Assembly: GCA_003246575.1 (NCBI GenBank)
Contig: QJZZ01000001.1
Coordinates: 343,978 to 407,977 of the forward strand
Reading direction: 5' to 3'
From: Candidatus Saccharimonadota bacterium
Lineage (GTDB): Bacteria > Patescibacteriota > Saccharimonadia > Saccharimonadales > Saccharimonadaceae
Length of the DNA: 64,000 nt
Below, piece after piece: positions 25,981-34,990 of the stretch. A program made the translations under genes and the position numbers. Within the stretch, counting starts at the first letter, position 1, and each line of letters starts with the position of its first letter. The notes beneath the pieces were generated by a model that was not told the DNA's origin, ran no database searches, and saw only the letters and a program-made list of their open reading frames with translations.

Positions 25981-27732
25981 TTCCTCGATAAATCCGCCCG
26001 ATTGGTGTGACCAGAGTTTTGCGTACACTCCGCCACGCGTCAGTAGTTCATTGTGTGTGCCGTCTTCGATTATTTTCCCTGCGTCGAGAACGATGATCCG
26101 GTCGAGTTTGGAAATAGTACTGAGGCGGTGGGCGATGACGATACTGGTACGGCCTTTCATGAGCGTATCGAGGCTACGCTGAATGAGCTTTTCTGATTCT
26201 GAATCGAGCGCACTCGTAGCCTCGTCGAGCACAAGAATCGGTGCATCCTTGAGGATTGCACGAGCGATTGCGATGCGTTGTCGTTGGCCGCCAGAAAGCT
26301 TAACGCCGCGCTCACCAACGAGTGTGTCGAAGCCCTGTGGGAGACTCTCGATGAATTCGAGTGCGTGCGCTTTGCGGGCGGCATCTTCGATTTCAGCCTG
26401 CGATGCATCGATGCGGCCGTACGCGATATTTTCAGATAGACTGCGATGGAACAGCATCGGCTCCTGTGATACGTAGGCAATGGATTGATGGAGGCTTTCT
26501 TGGGTAACTTTACTGATATCTTGGCCATCGATACAAATTGCACCCGCATCAATATCCGAGAATCGAAGCAAGACTCGCGTCAGTGTTGTTTTGCCCGAAC
26601 CACTGCGCCCAACCACGCCAATGCGTTGACCGGCCGGGATAGTGATCGAGAAGTCACTGAAAACGTGTTCGCCCTTGCCGCCATCGTGCGTAAAATCGAC
26701 GTCACTAAATACGACCTCACCTTTGGCGGCTGAAAGTTTTTTGTTTCCGTGGTCGGTAACTTCTTGCTCGCGTGAAAGGATTCTCGTCATTTCGTCTGCA
26801 TCGCCGATGATACGGTTGTAGGTGCGGATGATACTGTTCATTTCAAAAAGCTGTCGATTAATATTGATCGCATACATAAATACCAGGTAAACGAGCCCAG
26901 CGGAGACAAAATTATGCTCGGCCCCGTAGGCTGCGAAGATGAGTGCGCCAATTGCGCCCAGGGCATAGAGTGAACTGAAGGCGCTGGTCGATTTTAGGAC
27001 ACCCCATTTTAGCTGATTGGTTGCATCATACCAGTCACCAATGTAGCGTTTTGCCGACGAATGTTCGTGCTTCTCGCGGCCAAATGCTTTGACGGTCGCA
27101 ACGTTTGTGACCATGTCTGCAAGATAGCCACTCGATCGAGTGCTCATCGCTGCTTCTTTACGATTGAGAATTGTAGTGAAGCGCGAGCCAATAAAAACGG
27201 TGACCGCGAAAATAATAGCATAGACACCAAGGAAGACAGCGTATTGCCATAACCCAACCAAGAACATGCCAATGATTGAACCGACGACGGTTGTTATCAT
27301 CGGTAGGAGACTCCAGATGATAGTATCCCAGAATCGTTCATACGCACCGGTGAATTTTGTGCTTTGGCTGACAAGAGACCCGCCGAAACGATTGGCATGA
27401 AATGTCATGTCTTCGCGTGCCAGCTTATTAAAGATCGTTAAGTAGACGGTGCGCGACGTCTTGGCCTCGAGCGTCCAGGTGAAGTAGAGGGCGAGACGCC
27501 AAATGATAACTTCGCCAACAAAGATGAGTGTCGCATAGAGAGTGATGATGTCCCAGCTGCCCGCCAGAGTGATTGACCCAGATTGGAGCGTATCGATGAA
27601 ACGAGACAAAACGTACGGCGCGATAATCGCGTTCATGACGACGGCGACGACCGGCGTGATGAGTGCGAAGTTGCGCTCAACAGCCCGCTCTTTCGAGAAG
27701 TTCCAGAATAACTTGATGATTTGTTTTTGCAT
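25978..27732 (-). CDS. ABC exporter, fused membrane and ATPase domains (MsbA/LmrA type)
   Basis: 584 residues. Six membrane helices in the first ~320 residues are followed by an ATPase: Walker A GVVGRSGSGKTTLTR, Q-loop YVSQEPMLFHRSL, signature LSGGQRQRIAIARA, Walker B ILVLDEATSALD and the switch His in IVIAHRLSTI. Works as a homo- or heterodimer pumping lipid, peptide or drug; the substrate is not predictable. GGGAG lies 6 nt before the ATG on the reverse strand. A second fused ABC protein occurs at 54.3 kb but is not adjacent. Confidence 0.93.
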   Translation of the reverse strand: MQKQIIKLFWNFSKERAVERNFALITPVVAVVMNAIIAPYVLSRFIDTLQSGSITLAGSWDIITLYATLIFVGEVIIWRLALYFTWTLEAKTSRTVYLTIFNKLAREDMTFHANRFGGSLVSQSTKFTGAYERFWDTIIWSLLPMITTVVGSIIGMFLVGLWQYAVFLGVYAIIFAVTVFIGSRFTTILNRKEAAMSTRSSGYLADMVTNVATVKAFGREKHEHSSAKRYIGDWYDATNQLKWGVLKSTSAFSSLYALGAIGALIFAAYGAEHNFVSAGLVYLVFMYAININRQLFEMNSIIRTYNRIIGDADEMTRILSREQEVTDHGNKKLSAAKGEVVFSDVDFTHDGGKGEHVFSDFSITIPAGQRIGVVGRSGSGKTTLTRVLLRFSDIDAGAICIDGQDISKVTQESLHQSIAYVSQEPMLFHRSLSENIAYGRIDASQAEIEDAARKAHALEFIESLPQGFDTLVGERGVKLSGGQRQRIAIARAILKDAPILVLDEATSALDSESEKLIQRSLDTLMKGRTSIVIAHRLSTISKLDRIIVLDAGKIIEDGTHNELLTRGGVYAKLWSHQSGGFIEE

Positions 27733-27825
27733 AGATATCTCCCGGCAGTATATGTACTACGTTTCATTGTAATATAACAGGGGTAGAAAATGCTAGTAAA
27801 TCCGAGGAATCATCTCGAGAGATGG

Positions 27826-27831
27826 TAAAAT
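27826..27831 (+). promoter_or_regulatory. -10 box TAAAAT for trhO
   Basis: TAAAAT 6 nt before the ATG at 27838; leaderless configuration. Confidence 0.68.
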
Positions 27832-27837
27832 AGAAGA

Positions 27838-28749
27838 ATGCAAAAAATCCTGTTGTACTACAAATTTACCCCTATTGCGGATCCGGTTGCCGTCAAACTA
27901 TGGCAGAAAACGCTATGTGATGGGCTTAATCTACGAGGCCGCATATTAGTAAGCCGCCATGGACTCAACGGTACTGTCGGTGGCGAGATGGACGATCTCA
28001 AGGCCTATGTCAAGGCAACTAAACAATTTCCTGGTTTCAAAGATACCGTGTTCAAATGGAGCGACGGGAGTCGCGAAGATTTCCCGCGCATGAGCGTTAA
28101 GGCGCGACGTGAACTTGTTGGCTTCAAGAATTCTGATGATGAATTTGAGGTTGATGAAAACGGTGTTGTTGGTGGTGGTGTCCACCTGAAGCCGGAGCAA
28201 CTACATGACCTGCTAGAAAAATACGGTGATGACGTTGTCTTTTTTGATGGACGCAATGAACACGAAGCACGTATCGGTAAATTCAAAAACGCTGTTGTCC
28301 CTGACACGCGCACGTCACGAGATTTCCTGCGCGAGCTCGACAGTGACAAGTACGACGATATCAAGAACAAAAAAGTCGTTACGTATTGTACCGGTGGTGT
28401 TCGCTGTGAAGTAATCTCGGCAATGATGAAAAAGCGCGGCTTCACTGATGTGTATCAGATCGACGGCGGAATCGTGAAATATGGTGAGAAATATGGTGAT
28501 GATGGCGCATGGGAGGGAAGTCTCCGTGTATTTGATGACCGTATGACCGTCAACTTCAGTGACCACGCGAAAATCATCGGTGAATGTACACACTGCAAGG
28601 CGAATACGTCGAATTTTGAGAACTGCGCATTTGCCGAATGTAATGAATTGGTATTGATCTGCGAGACGTGCAAACAAAATCCCGATCTGCTGTTCCATAG
28701 CGATGAATGTCGTGAGCGCGAGCGAGCGAAACAACTACGGGTTGCGTAA
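27838..28749 (+). CDS. trhO: tRNA uridine(34) hydroxylase TrhO (rhodanese-domain, UPF0176)
   Basis: 303 residues. The N-terminal acylphosphatase-like domain ([31 protein letters not shown]) and the rhodanese domain with the catalytic loop [15 protein letters not shown] (Cys near residue 184) are characteristic of the family that hydroxylates U34 in tRNA. A C-terminal cysteine-rich region ([27 protein letters not shown]) probably binds zinc, a known feature of many members. Hydroxylation activity is inferred from E. coli and Bacillus homologs. Confidence 0.93.
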   Translation: MQKILLYYKFTPIADPVAVKLWQKTLCDGLNLRGRILVSRHGLNGTVGGEMDDLKAYVKATKQFPGFKDTVFKWSDGSREDFPRMSVKARRELVGFKNSDDEFEVDENGVVGGGVHLKPEQLHDLLEKYGDDVVFFDGRNEHEARIGKFKNAVVPDTRTSRDFLRELDSDKYDDIKNKKVVTYCTGGVRCEVISAMMKKRGFTDVYQIDGGIVKYGEKYGDDGAWEGSLRVFDDRMTVNFSDHAKIIGECTHCKANTSNFENCAFAECNELVLICETCKQNPDLLFHSDECRERERAKQLRVA

Positions 28750-28755
28750 TTTTGC

Positions 28756-28761
28756 TACAAT
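28756..28761 (+). promoter_or_regulatory. -10 box TACAAT (extended TGC) for the MMPL gene
   Basis: TGCTACAAT about 27 nt before the start at 28789; this gene has a short leader with GGAGGG at 28777-28782. Confidence 0.65.
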
Positions 28762-28788
28762 AGAATCAAGATAATTGGAGGGATGAAA

Positions 28789-30975
28789 ATGTCAAAATGG
28801 CTACGGATTGCGACACCAGTACTAATCATTTTTGTCTGGCTCACCGCGGCGGGAATCGGTGGACCGTACTTCGGCAGGATTGATGAAGTTTCTAGTAATG
28901 ACATCAGTACGTTTTTGCCTAAGACCGCTGAATCAACTGAAGTAAGGGAAGAGTTGGAGAGGTTCCAGACGTCTAACGCAATCCCGGCAATCGTTGTCTT
29001 TGAATCTGAATCCGATCTCACTATAGACCAACGGCAACAAGTCCTTGCTGCGAAAGGCGCGATGCAAGGAACAGGTGTTGCTCAGGGGGCAATCCTCGAG
29101 CCTATCATCGCCGATGATGGTAAAGCGGCATTTCTTGTTGTTTCACTCGATAGTGCATCTGAGGTTGCAGATGGTGTTGAGGAGCTCAAGTCGGCGGTCG
29201 CAGACAGTGGCCAGACGCTTGACTATAAGTTTACCGGTCCAGCTATCTTCAGTGGCGAACTAAACAAGGCGTTCGCCGGTATAGACGGTACGCTGCTGCT
29301 TGTCGCACTCAGTGTGGTGTTCGTGATTCTCCTGATTGTCTACCGATCACCTATTCTTCCGATTGTCACTCTCGGTGGTGCGATGATGGCACTTGCGAGT
29401 GCGATTCTGTTGGTGTGGCACCTGGCGGAAGCGGGCGTTATTCAGCTGAATGGACAGGTGCAGGGGATTCTATTTATTCTTGTGATTGGTGCCGCAACCG
29501 ACTATTCTCTACTGTATATTGCGCGATACCGTGAAGAGCTGAAGCACTATGAAAGTTCGTGGGAGGCTACCAAAGCAGCACTGAAAGGATCCTGGGAGCC
29601 GATTGTTGCGGCAGGTGGAACGGTGTCGCTCGGCTTACTTTGCTTACTCGCGAGCGATCTTGGGTCAAACAAAGCGCTTGGTCCAGTTGGGGCGATTGGC
29701 GTTGTCTTTGCGGTGACTATCGCACTGACGTTCTTGCCAGCGGCATTATTCTTGCTCGGACGCGTGTCGTTCTGGCCGCGCCGTCCGCACTATGAGCCGA
29801 AACGCACACAGGATGATTACGCAAGTGAACACCCTGTCTGGTCACGTATCGGTTCGTTCGTTGTTCGCCGCCATCGACCGATTTGGATTGTTGTTTCGAT
29901 TCTTCTTCTTGCAGCGGTATATTTTGTTCCTCAGTTCAAGGCTGAAGGCGTTGCGCAAACGGAGCTGGTTGTCGGTCCGTCTGAGGCGCGCGATGGCCAG
30001 GCGATGCTTGACCGACATTTTGCGAGTGGATCGGGTTCACCAGCTGAAATATTAGTCGATGAGGCATCATGGCAGGACGTTGCGCAGGCGACATTGTCGT
30101 CAGACGGTGTTGATGACGTTTCGGTGTATACCGTGAGTAATGTGGCTATTCCATACGAAACATGGCGTGCCGCTCGCAATGGTATTAGTGCTCGTCTTGA
30201 GCAGCCACTTCCTGCCGCTGCAGAGCTAGAGTTGGAAGCCGGATATACTCAACTCGAGCCGAAAATAGTTGATGGAGTCGCACTGGTTGAGGCAACATTG
30301 AGCGTCCCGGCGAGTTCAATCGAGGCACGAGAAAAAGTTGCGGCATTGCGCGCATCGCTTGAGCAGGACTACCCGAGTGTACGAATCGGTGGATTGAGTG
30401 CGTTGCAGCTCGATACCAATACTGCCTCAGATCGTGACTTACGAGTGGTACTCCCGTTGATCTTGGTTGTTATCACGCTGGTGCTTGCATTCTTGCTACG
30501 GGCGATTGTTGCGCCAATCGTACTCCTCCTGACGACAGTGGTGTCATTTGGTACGACAATCGGTATTTCTGCACTGCTATTCAACCACGTCTGGCAGTAT
30601 GCTGGCGCCGATCCTGCAATTGTTATCTTCGGCTTCGTCTTCTTGGTTGCACTCGGAATTGACTACAATATCTTCTTGATGACGCGTGTTCGCGAAGAGA
30701 CTGCTAAGCGCGGCGTGCAAAAAGGCACACTGAAGGCGGTTGTTGTAACGGGAGGTGTTATCACGAGTGCAGGTGTCGTGCTGGCGGCAACGTTTGCGGC
30801 GCTCGATGTGATTCCAATCCTGTTCTTGGCTCAGATTGCGTTCATCGTTGCGTTTGGCGTGCTGCTTGATACGCTCATCGTGCGTACGTTGCTGGTGCCT
30901 GCGCTGACGCTCGAACTCGGTCGCTGGATGTGGTGGCCATCGAAGCTGGCGAATGCATTGAAGCGAAAAAAGTAA
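28789..30975 (+). CDS. MMPL/RND-family membrane transporter
   Basis: 728 residues with about 11-12 membrane helices in two halves, each preceded by a large extracytosolic domain. The first half has LDYKFTGPAIFSGELNKAF, then a five-helix block with GAATDYSLLYIARYREEL; the second has FGFVFLVALGIDYNIFLMTR, both typical of MmpL/YdgH-type proteins (proton-driven lipid or hydrophobe exporters). The start was chosen at the second ATG because GGAGGG is 6 nt from it and touches the first ATG (28783). The next gene starts within its stop codon (TAATG). Confidence 0.92.
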   Translation: MSKWLRIATPVLIIFVWLTAAGIGGPYFGRIDEVSSNDISTFLPKTAESTEVREELERFQTSNAIPAIVVFESESDLTIDQRQQVLAAKGAMQGTGVAQGAILEPIIADDGKAAFLVVSLDSASEVADGVEELKSAVADSGQTLDYKFTGPAIFSGELNKAFAGIDGTLLLVALSVVFVILLIVYRSPILPIVTLGGAMMALASAILLVWHLAEAGVIQLNGQVQGILFILVIGAATDYSLLYIARYREELKHYESSWEATKAALKGSWEPIVAAGGTVSLGLLCLLASDLGSNKALGPVGAIGVVFAVTIALTFLPAALFLLGRVSFWPRRPHYEPKRTQDDYASEHPVWSRIGSFVVRRHRPIWIVVSILLLAAVYFVPQFKAEGVAQTELVVGPSEARDGQAMLDRHFASGSGSPAEILVDEASWQDVAQATLSSDGVDDVSVYTVSNVAIPYETWRAARNGISARLEQPLPAAAELELEAGYTQLEPKIVDGVALVEATLSVPASSIEAREKVAALRASLEQDYPSVRIGGLSALQLDTNTASDRDLRVVLPLILVVITLVLAFLLRAIVAPIVLLLTTVVSFGTTIGISALLFNHVWQYAGADPAIVIFGFVFLVALGIDYNIFLMTRVREETAKRGVQKGTLKAVVVTGGVITSAGVVLAATFAALDVIPILFLAQIAFIVAFGVLLDTLIVRTLLVPALTLELGRWMWWPSKLANALKRKK

Positions 30976-31625
30976 TGCCAACTATCGCCGTTATTGCTGC
31001 CAGCGGGCGAACCGGGCGTGTATTTGTGGAACAGGCGCTTGCCGCAGGGTACTCTGTTCGCGCGGGCGTGCGAGGAAATGATGTATTTGCTCCACACGAG
31101 CGGCTAGAGGTGATTCAGTGTGATGCAACGAATAGGGCAGATATCGAACGTCTTATCTCGGGGTGTGATATCGTCGTTTCACTGATTGGACACGGTCGCA
31201 AAAGTCCCAAAAACCTGCAGACGATAGCAACGCAGCATATACTTGACGCTATGCGCGCGCAGGGAATCAAGCGTGTCATTAGTCTGACCGGTACGGGTGC
31301 ACGTCGGGCTGGTGATACGCCGAGTTATATTGACAGGCTTGCGACGTTTGCGATTACGACGATTGACCCGAATCGAGTCAAAGACGGTATTGAGCATGCT
31401 GCGGTTCTCGCTGCGAGCGATCGTGAGTGGACGATTGTGCGGGTGCTGAAATTGACAAACGGGAAGCATCGAGGGGATGTTCGTTTTTCACTGACAGGCC
31501 CAGCGGAACTCTTGACGCCACGGCGACGAGTGGCGGCGGCTATTCTTCAGATTATCGAAGACGATAGTTACGTCAAACAGATGCCGATCGTCAGTGGTGT
31601 TCGCGTGGACGCGCAGTTGCAATAA
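30975..31625 (+). CDS. NAD(P)-binding atypical SDR (NmrA/BLVRB-like)
   Basis: 216 residues starting at the ATG that shares one base with the MMPL stop. The Rossmann glycine motif is IAVIAASGRTGRVFVEQAL at the N-terminus. CDATNRADIERLISGCDIVV and RVISLTGTGARRAGDTPSY follow in the pattern of NmrA/flavin-reductase-like atypical short-chain dehydrogenases. The canonical YxxxK pair is not clear, so it could be a reductase or a redox sensor. Substrate unknown. Confidence 0.85.
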   Translation: MPTIAVIAASGRTGRVFVEQALAAGYSVRAGVRGNDVFAPHERLEVIQCDATNRADIERLISGCDIVVSLIGHGRKSPKNLQTIATQHILDAMRAQGIKRVISLTGTGARRAGDTPSYIDRLATFAITTIDPNRVKDGIEHAAVLAASDREWTIVRVLKLTNGKHRGDVRFSLTGPAELLTPRRRVAAAILQIIEDDSYVKQMPIVSGVRVDAQLQ

Positions 31626-31644
31626 TGATGTAAAAAGCATAAGC

Positions 31645-31650
31645 TAAAAT
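31645..31650 (+). promoter_or_regulatory. -10 box TAAAAT for cydAB
   Basis: TAAAAT about 38 nt before cydA. The leader holds a small TGGT/ACCA hairpin and the Shine-Dalgarno GGAAAGGA (31672-31679), 9 nt from the ATG. Confidence 0.5.
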
Positions 31651-31688
31651 CAGCAACTGGTGGGCAACCACGGAAAGGATACAAAATT

Positions 31689-33026
31689 ATGCCAGAAGGC
31701 CTCAATGCAGCTCGTGTGCTGATGAGTGATAGCCTCGGGTTTCATATTATTTTTGTCATGATGAGCCTGACGCTACCGATTATGGTGCTATGGTTCGAGG
31801 CGATGGCAATTCGTCGCAAGGACAAAAAACTACTTGGCGTTGCCAAGTTTTGGTCAAAGTTGATGACACTCATTGTTGTGACCGGTGTGCTATCTGGAAC
31901 GATTATTGCCCTTCAGATGTCTCTTGTCTGGCCGGGTATCCTTCAGTTCGGTGGAGAAGTGATTGGTCTGCCGTTTATGTTTGAGACGTATTTTTTCTTG
32001 ATCGAGGCAATCTTCCTCGGACTCTACATGACGACGTGGGATAGGGTGAAGCCTTGGCTCCACTGGTTCTTTGGCGCAATGGTATTTCTCGGCGCTACTG
32101 GAAGCGCATTTGTTATCACGAGTGTGAATGGATGGATGAATCTGCCAACAGGCTTTGATATCGTTGATGGCCAGTTCGCTAATGTTGATGTCATCGGCGC
32201 AATGTTCTCTTTGACGACAGCAGTAACATTCTTTCACTCAATGCCAGGATATTACGTCGCAGCTGGGTTGTTGCTGGCCGGTGCGTACGCAGTACGCCTA
32301 TTCTTGACGAAAAAGCGTGATCTCGACTCATCAAAGCACAAGCTCGACTACTTTATTATTCAGAAGATCATGATTTTTGTCGCAATCGCGACTGTATTCT
32401 CTGGTATCACTGCTGATATTACGGGTAAGTATTTGGCCGAACACGAACCGACCAAACTTGCTGCGCTTGAGTTGCACTATGAAACTCAGGATAACGCACC
32501 ATTTATTTATGGTGGTGTGAGTGATGGGAACGGCGGTATCTCGGGTCCGTACATAGCAATCCCTAGTGCGCTTAGTATTCTTGCGTGCAATAGTCCAGAC
32601 TGTGTTGTCGAAGGACTTGACGCAACGCCAGTAGACGAACAGCCGCCACTTTATATCCATACATTGTTTGATATCAAACTCGCGCTTGTGGGTGTGATTG
32701 TCGCAACAGTGCTACTCTACTTTGTCCTGAAGAAGTGGCGTCCATCGATGCTAAAGAATAAATTACTTCTGGGCGTCTTCGGGTTCGGAATTAGTATTGT
32801 TGGAATTGTCGTTGTAGAACTTGGCTGGATGATGACCGAAATTGGCCGTCAGCCATGGGCAGTTCGTGGATATGTCACGACTGAAGAGGCATTTACCAAA
32901 ACACATGACGTGACGCAGTTCGGCTATCTATTTCCGCTTGCATACGTTGTTCTCTTCGTATTGACGGTTTGGGCGGTGAGAGTTCTGGTTAAGCGCGAGA
33001 AACGTACAAAGGGAGGTGTGCTATGA
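31689..33026 (+). CDS. cydA: Cytochrome bd quinol oxidase subunit I (CydA)
   Basis: 445 residues with about nine membrane helices. Key residues are in place: SLGFHIIFV (heme b595 His), FMFETYFFLIEAIFLG (the two conserved Glu), TFFHSMPGYYVAA (heme b558 His), the Q-loop Lys/Glu pair in EPTKLAALELHYETQ, and the GRQPWAV motif preceded by a Met in GWMMTEIG. The Q-loop is of the short kind. The enzyme would oxidise a quinol and reduce O2 to water. No quinone biosynthesis gene is visible, so quinol might be scavenged. cydB overlaps by 4 nt. Confidence 0.95.
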   Translation: MPEGLNAARVLMSDSLGFHIIFVMMSLTLPIMVLWFEAMAIRRKDKKLLGVAKFWSKLMTLIVVTGVLSGTIIALQMSLVWPGILQFGGEVIGLPFMFETYFFLIEAIFLGLYMTTWDRVKPWLHWFFGAMVFLGATGSAFVITSVNGWMNLPTGFDIVDGQFANVDVIGAMFSLTTAVTFFHSMPGYYVAAGLLLAGAYAVRLFLTKKRDLDSSKHKLDYFIIQKIMIFVAIATVFSGITADITGKYLAEHEPTKLAALELHYETQDNAPFIYGGVSDGNGGISGPYIAIPSALSILACNSPDCVVEGLDATPVDEQPPLYIHTLFDIKLALVGVIVATVLLYFVLKKWRPSMLKNKLLLGVFGFGISIVGIVVVELGWMMTEIGRQPWAVRGYVTTEEAFTKTHDVTQFGYLFPLAYVVLFVLTVWAVRVLVKREKRTKGGVL

Positions 33027-33562
33027 CGATGACATTCTGGGCCTATGTGCTCATTTATCTACCGATTGCATTATTTGTGCTCGCGTTCTTGTACGAGACG
33101 TACTTGAGTTTTGCTCGTCTTCGCTCAACGAAAGCCGGTCGGGCAGGGTATGTCGATACGACCTGGGAGACGACGCACACGCTACTCGTGTTTGGCGTAG
33201 TGATGATGCTGATGCTGCACACGCAAACGATTGACGCACTTTCATCTGCAATATTCACGGCAACGTTCTGGGCGGCTGTCGCACTGGGTGTGCGCGGTGC
33301 TGCGTATATCTATATCTTTTATATCCGTGATGAAAAAGCAAAGACGAATTGGGTGGATGGGGTATTTGCATTGACGCATATTGTCTCTGCCGCGCTGCTG
33401 GTGACAGTCGTCCTTCAAGCGACACTATACTTCATTGCTGAACATCCACCTGTCAACACGCACTTTATCCCGGCATTTCTACCGGGATTGGCACTCGTTC
33501 TAATTATTGGTGCATTGCCGCTTGCTCGTATCTATCTCGGCAAGCATGGCAAAAAATATTAA
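33023..33562 (+). CDS. Half-length CydB-like subunit of cytochrome bd
   Basis: 179 residues, about half of the usual 330-380. About five membrane helices. YVDTTWETTHTLLVFGVVMM followed ~40 residues later by WAAVALGVRGAAYIYIFYIR matches the first-half CydB pattern (WDGNEVWL...LRG). The stop is genuine; the next gene on the other strand begins within it, and no continuation is found in any frame. CydB consists of two similar four-helix bundles, so this may be a single-bundle partner, perhaps acting as a dimer. Identity rests on the overlap with cydA and the motif match. Confidence 0.75.
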   Translation: MTMTFWAYVLIYLPIALFVLAFLYETYLSFARLRSTKAGRAGYVDTTWETTHTLLVFGVVMMLMLHTQTIDALSSAIFTATFWAAVALGVRGAAYIYIFYIRDEKAKTNWVDGVFALTHIVSAALLVTVVLQATLYFIAEHPPVNTHFIPAFLPGLALVLIIGALPLARIYLGKHGKKY

Positions 33563-33933
33563 GTTGTCGACAGCCCGTATGAGCTGAGGTTTGCGTAGGC
33601 GCCGATGTCGGTGATATTGATGAACCCCGCTGCTGTTAATGCAGCCGTCGCTTGGCCCGATCGGTTTCCGCTGTGGCAGTAGACGGCGATTGGTGTGTCT
33701 TTGTCCATGTCTGGATACGTACCGGCAAGGATAGTCTCGACAGGGAAGTTGATCGCACCCTCGGCATGACCAGCAGCAAACTCTTCGGGAGTGCGAACAT
33801 CATACACTGTCGTTCCCGGGGCGAGCTGGGTAGTGGATGTTGATGACGAGCTGCTCGATGAACCTTGATTTGCCAGGAAGATGCCACCTCCAAACAGGGC
33901 TATGATGATGATAATGATGATAGCTGCACGCAT
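33559..33933 (-). CDS. Membrane-anchored or exported single-domain rhodanese
   Basis: 124 residues. N-terminal hydrophobic helix (AAIIIIIIIALFGGGIFLA) then a poly-Ser/Thr linker and a rhodanese domain: VYDVRTPEEFAAGHAEGAIN, the catalytic loop VYCHSGNRSGQA (Cys near 86) and GFINITDIGAY. The domain would lie outside the cytosol. Possible roles are sulfane-sulfur handling or thiol relay with the DsbA-like protein encoded nearby. It overlaps the cydB end by 4 nt, convergent, and is divergent from fur. Confidence 0.87.
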   Translation of the reverse strand: MRAAIIIIIIIALFGGGIFLANQGSSSSSSSTSTTQLAPGTTVYDVRTPEEFAAGHAEGAINFPVETILAGTYPDMDKDTPIAVYCHSGNRSGQATAALTAAGFINITDIGAYANLSSYGLSTT

Positions 33934-33971
33934 TTTTTATAATTTCCCTTTCATTGCTAATGTAAATAGTT

Positions 33972-33977
33972 TACAAT
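33972..33977 (+). promoter_or_regulatory. -10 box TACAAT for the fur-like gene
   Basis: TACAAT 7 nt before the ATG at 33985; leaderless configuration. Confidence 0.68.
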
Positions 33978-33984
33978 AGTATAA

Positions 33985-34374
33985 ATGGCAATTGCAACAC
34001 GTCGTCGTAGCAAATATACAGACACCGTTCGTTCGGTTCTCATCGAACGTGGTCATGCTACCAACGCGCAGATTGCTGCTGATCTTCGACTATTATTTCC
34101 GACCGTCAGCGACACGACTGTGCATAGAATCACGCAGCGGTTGATCGAAGATGGTGAAGCGCGTCTCGCGCCAAATGCGAGTGACGGTTCAATGCTATTT
34201 GATAGCAATGCCGAGGCACACGATCATTTTGAGTGTGCGGGATGTGGTGAACTGCGAGATATTCATATCCCGCGAGAAGGTCGATCAATGATACGGTCGG
34301 CGATAGGAGACTGTCGCGTAGACGGTCCGCTCAAAATCGTTGGCACTTGTTGCAACTGTATGAATCGAAAGTAA
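33985..34374 (+). CDS. Fur-family metal- or peroxide-responsive repressor
   Basis: 129 residues. N-terminal winged helix (VRSVLIERGHATNAQIAADL, then TTVHRITQRLIEDGEARL) followed by a short dimerisation domain starting AHDHFECAGCGEL. Two CxxC pairs (CAGC; CCNC near the C-terminus) should hold structural zinc, as in Fur, PerR and Zur. The regulatory metal ligands are not distinctive enough to choose among them. It opens the redox gene run (trx, grx-like, dsbA), so PerR-like oxidant sensing or iron sensing is plausible. Confidence 0.9.
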   Translation: MAIATRRRSKYTDTVRSVLIERGHATNAQIAADLRLLFPTVSDTTVHRITQRLIEDGEARLAPNASDGSMLFDSNAEAHDHFECAGCGELRDIHIPREGRSMIRSAIGDCRVDGPLKIVGTCCNCMNRK

Positions 34375-34389
34375 GAAAAAGGAGAAGAC

Positions 34390-34722
34390 ATGGCACTTAT
34401 AAATACAACCACGAACACAGAATTCACAGACAAAGTTATTGATAGTGACAAGGTCGTACTTGTCGATTTTTGGGCACAGTGGTGTATGCCGTGTCGCATG
34501 ATGGCGCCAATTCTGCAGAATGTCGCAGAAACGATGGGCGACTCAGTTGAAGTTGTGAAGGTGGATGTTGAGGCGACTCAGGACAATAATGCACTCGCTG
34601 GCAAGTATGGTGTGCAAGGTATTCCAAACATGCAAATCTTCAAGGGCGGTAAGGTTGTATCGCAAATTATCGGCATGCGCCCACAGGCTGTGCTCGAAGA
34701 AGAACTAAAAAAGTATATCTAA
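34390..34722 (+). CDS. trxA: Thioredoxin
   Basis: 110 residues, cytosolic. The active site is WCMPC (in FWAQWCMPCRMMAP), with Met replacing the usual Gly, which may shift its redox potential. The cis-proline is in GVQGIPNMQIFKGGK. AAGGAG lies 6 nt before the ATG. It is 15 nt behind fur and followed by a glutaredoxin-like gene. Confidence 0.95.
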   Translation: MALINTTTNTEFTDKVIDSDKVVLVDFWAQWCMPCRMMAPILQNVAETMGDSVEVVKVDVEATQDNNALAGKYGVQGIPNMQIFKGGKVVSQIIGMRPQAVLEEELKKYI

Positions 34723-34741
34723 TCGCGACATAGGGGGTGTA

Positions 34742-34990
34742 GTGAAAATTCGCATTTATACCACTGGTAAATGTGCGTACTGTCCACGTGTAAAAGCGTG
34801 GATGGACCAGAGAGGGCTGTCGTACGATGAAATTCGTGTTGACACAAACAATGTTGCGATGCTTGAGATGATTGAAAAAACCTCGCAAACGAGCGTTCCG
34901 ACGACGATAGTTGAACGAGCGGCTGACGAGTATGTCATCTACGGGTTTGATGAGCAGCAGCTATCACGTGCTGTTGGTGTGCTGGCATGA
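34742..34990 (+). CDS. Glutaredoxin/NrdH-like redoxin
   Basis: 82 residues from a GTG preceded by AGGGGGTG. The active site CAYC is in YTTGKCAYCPRVKAWM, the cis-Pro in TSVPTTIV, followed by YVIYGFDEQQLSRAV. It resembles NrdH-type redoxins or small glutaredoxins; no ribonucleotide reductase is nearby. The next gene overlaps by 4 nt (ATGA). Confidence 0.88.
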   Translation: MKIRIYTTGKCAYCPRVKAWMDQRGLSYDEIRVDTNNVAMLEMIEKTSQTSVPTTIVERAADEYVIYGFDEQQLSRAVGVLA

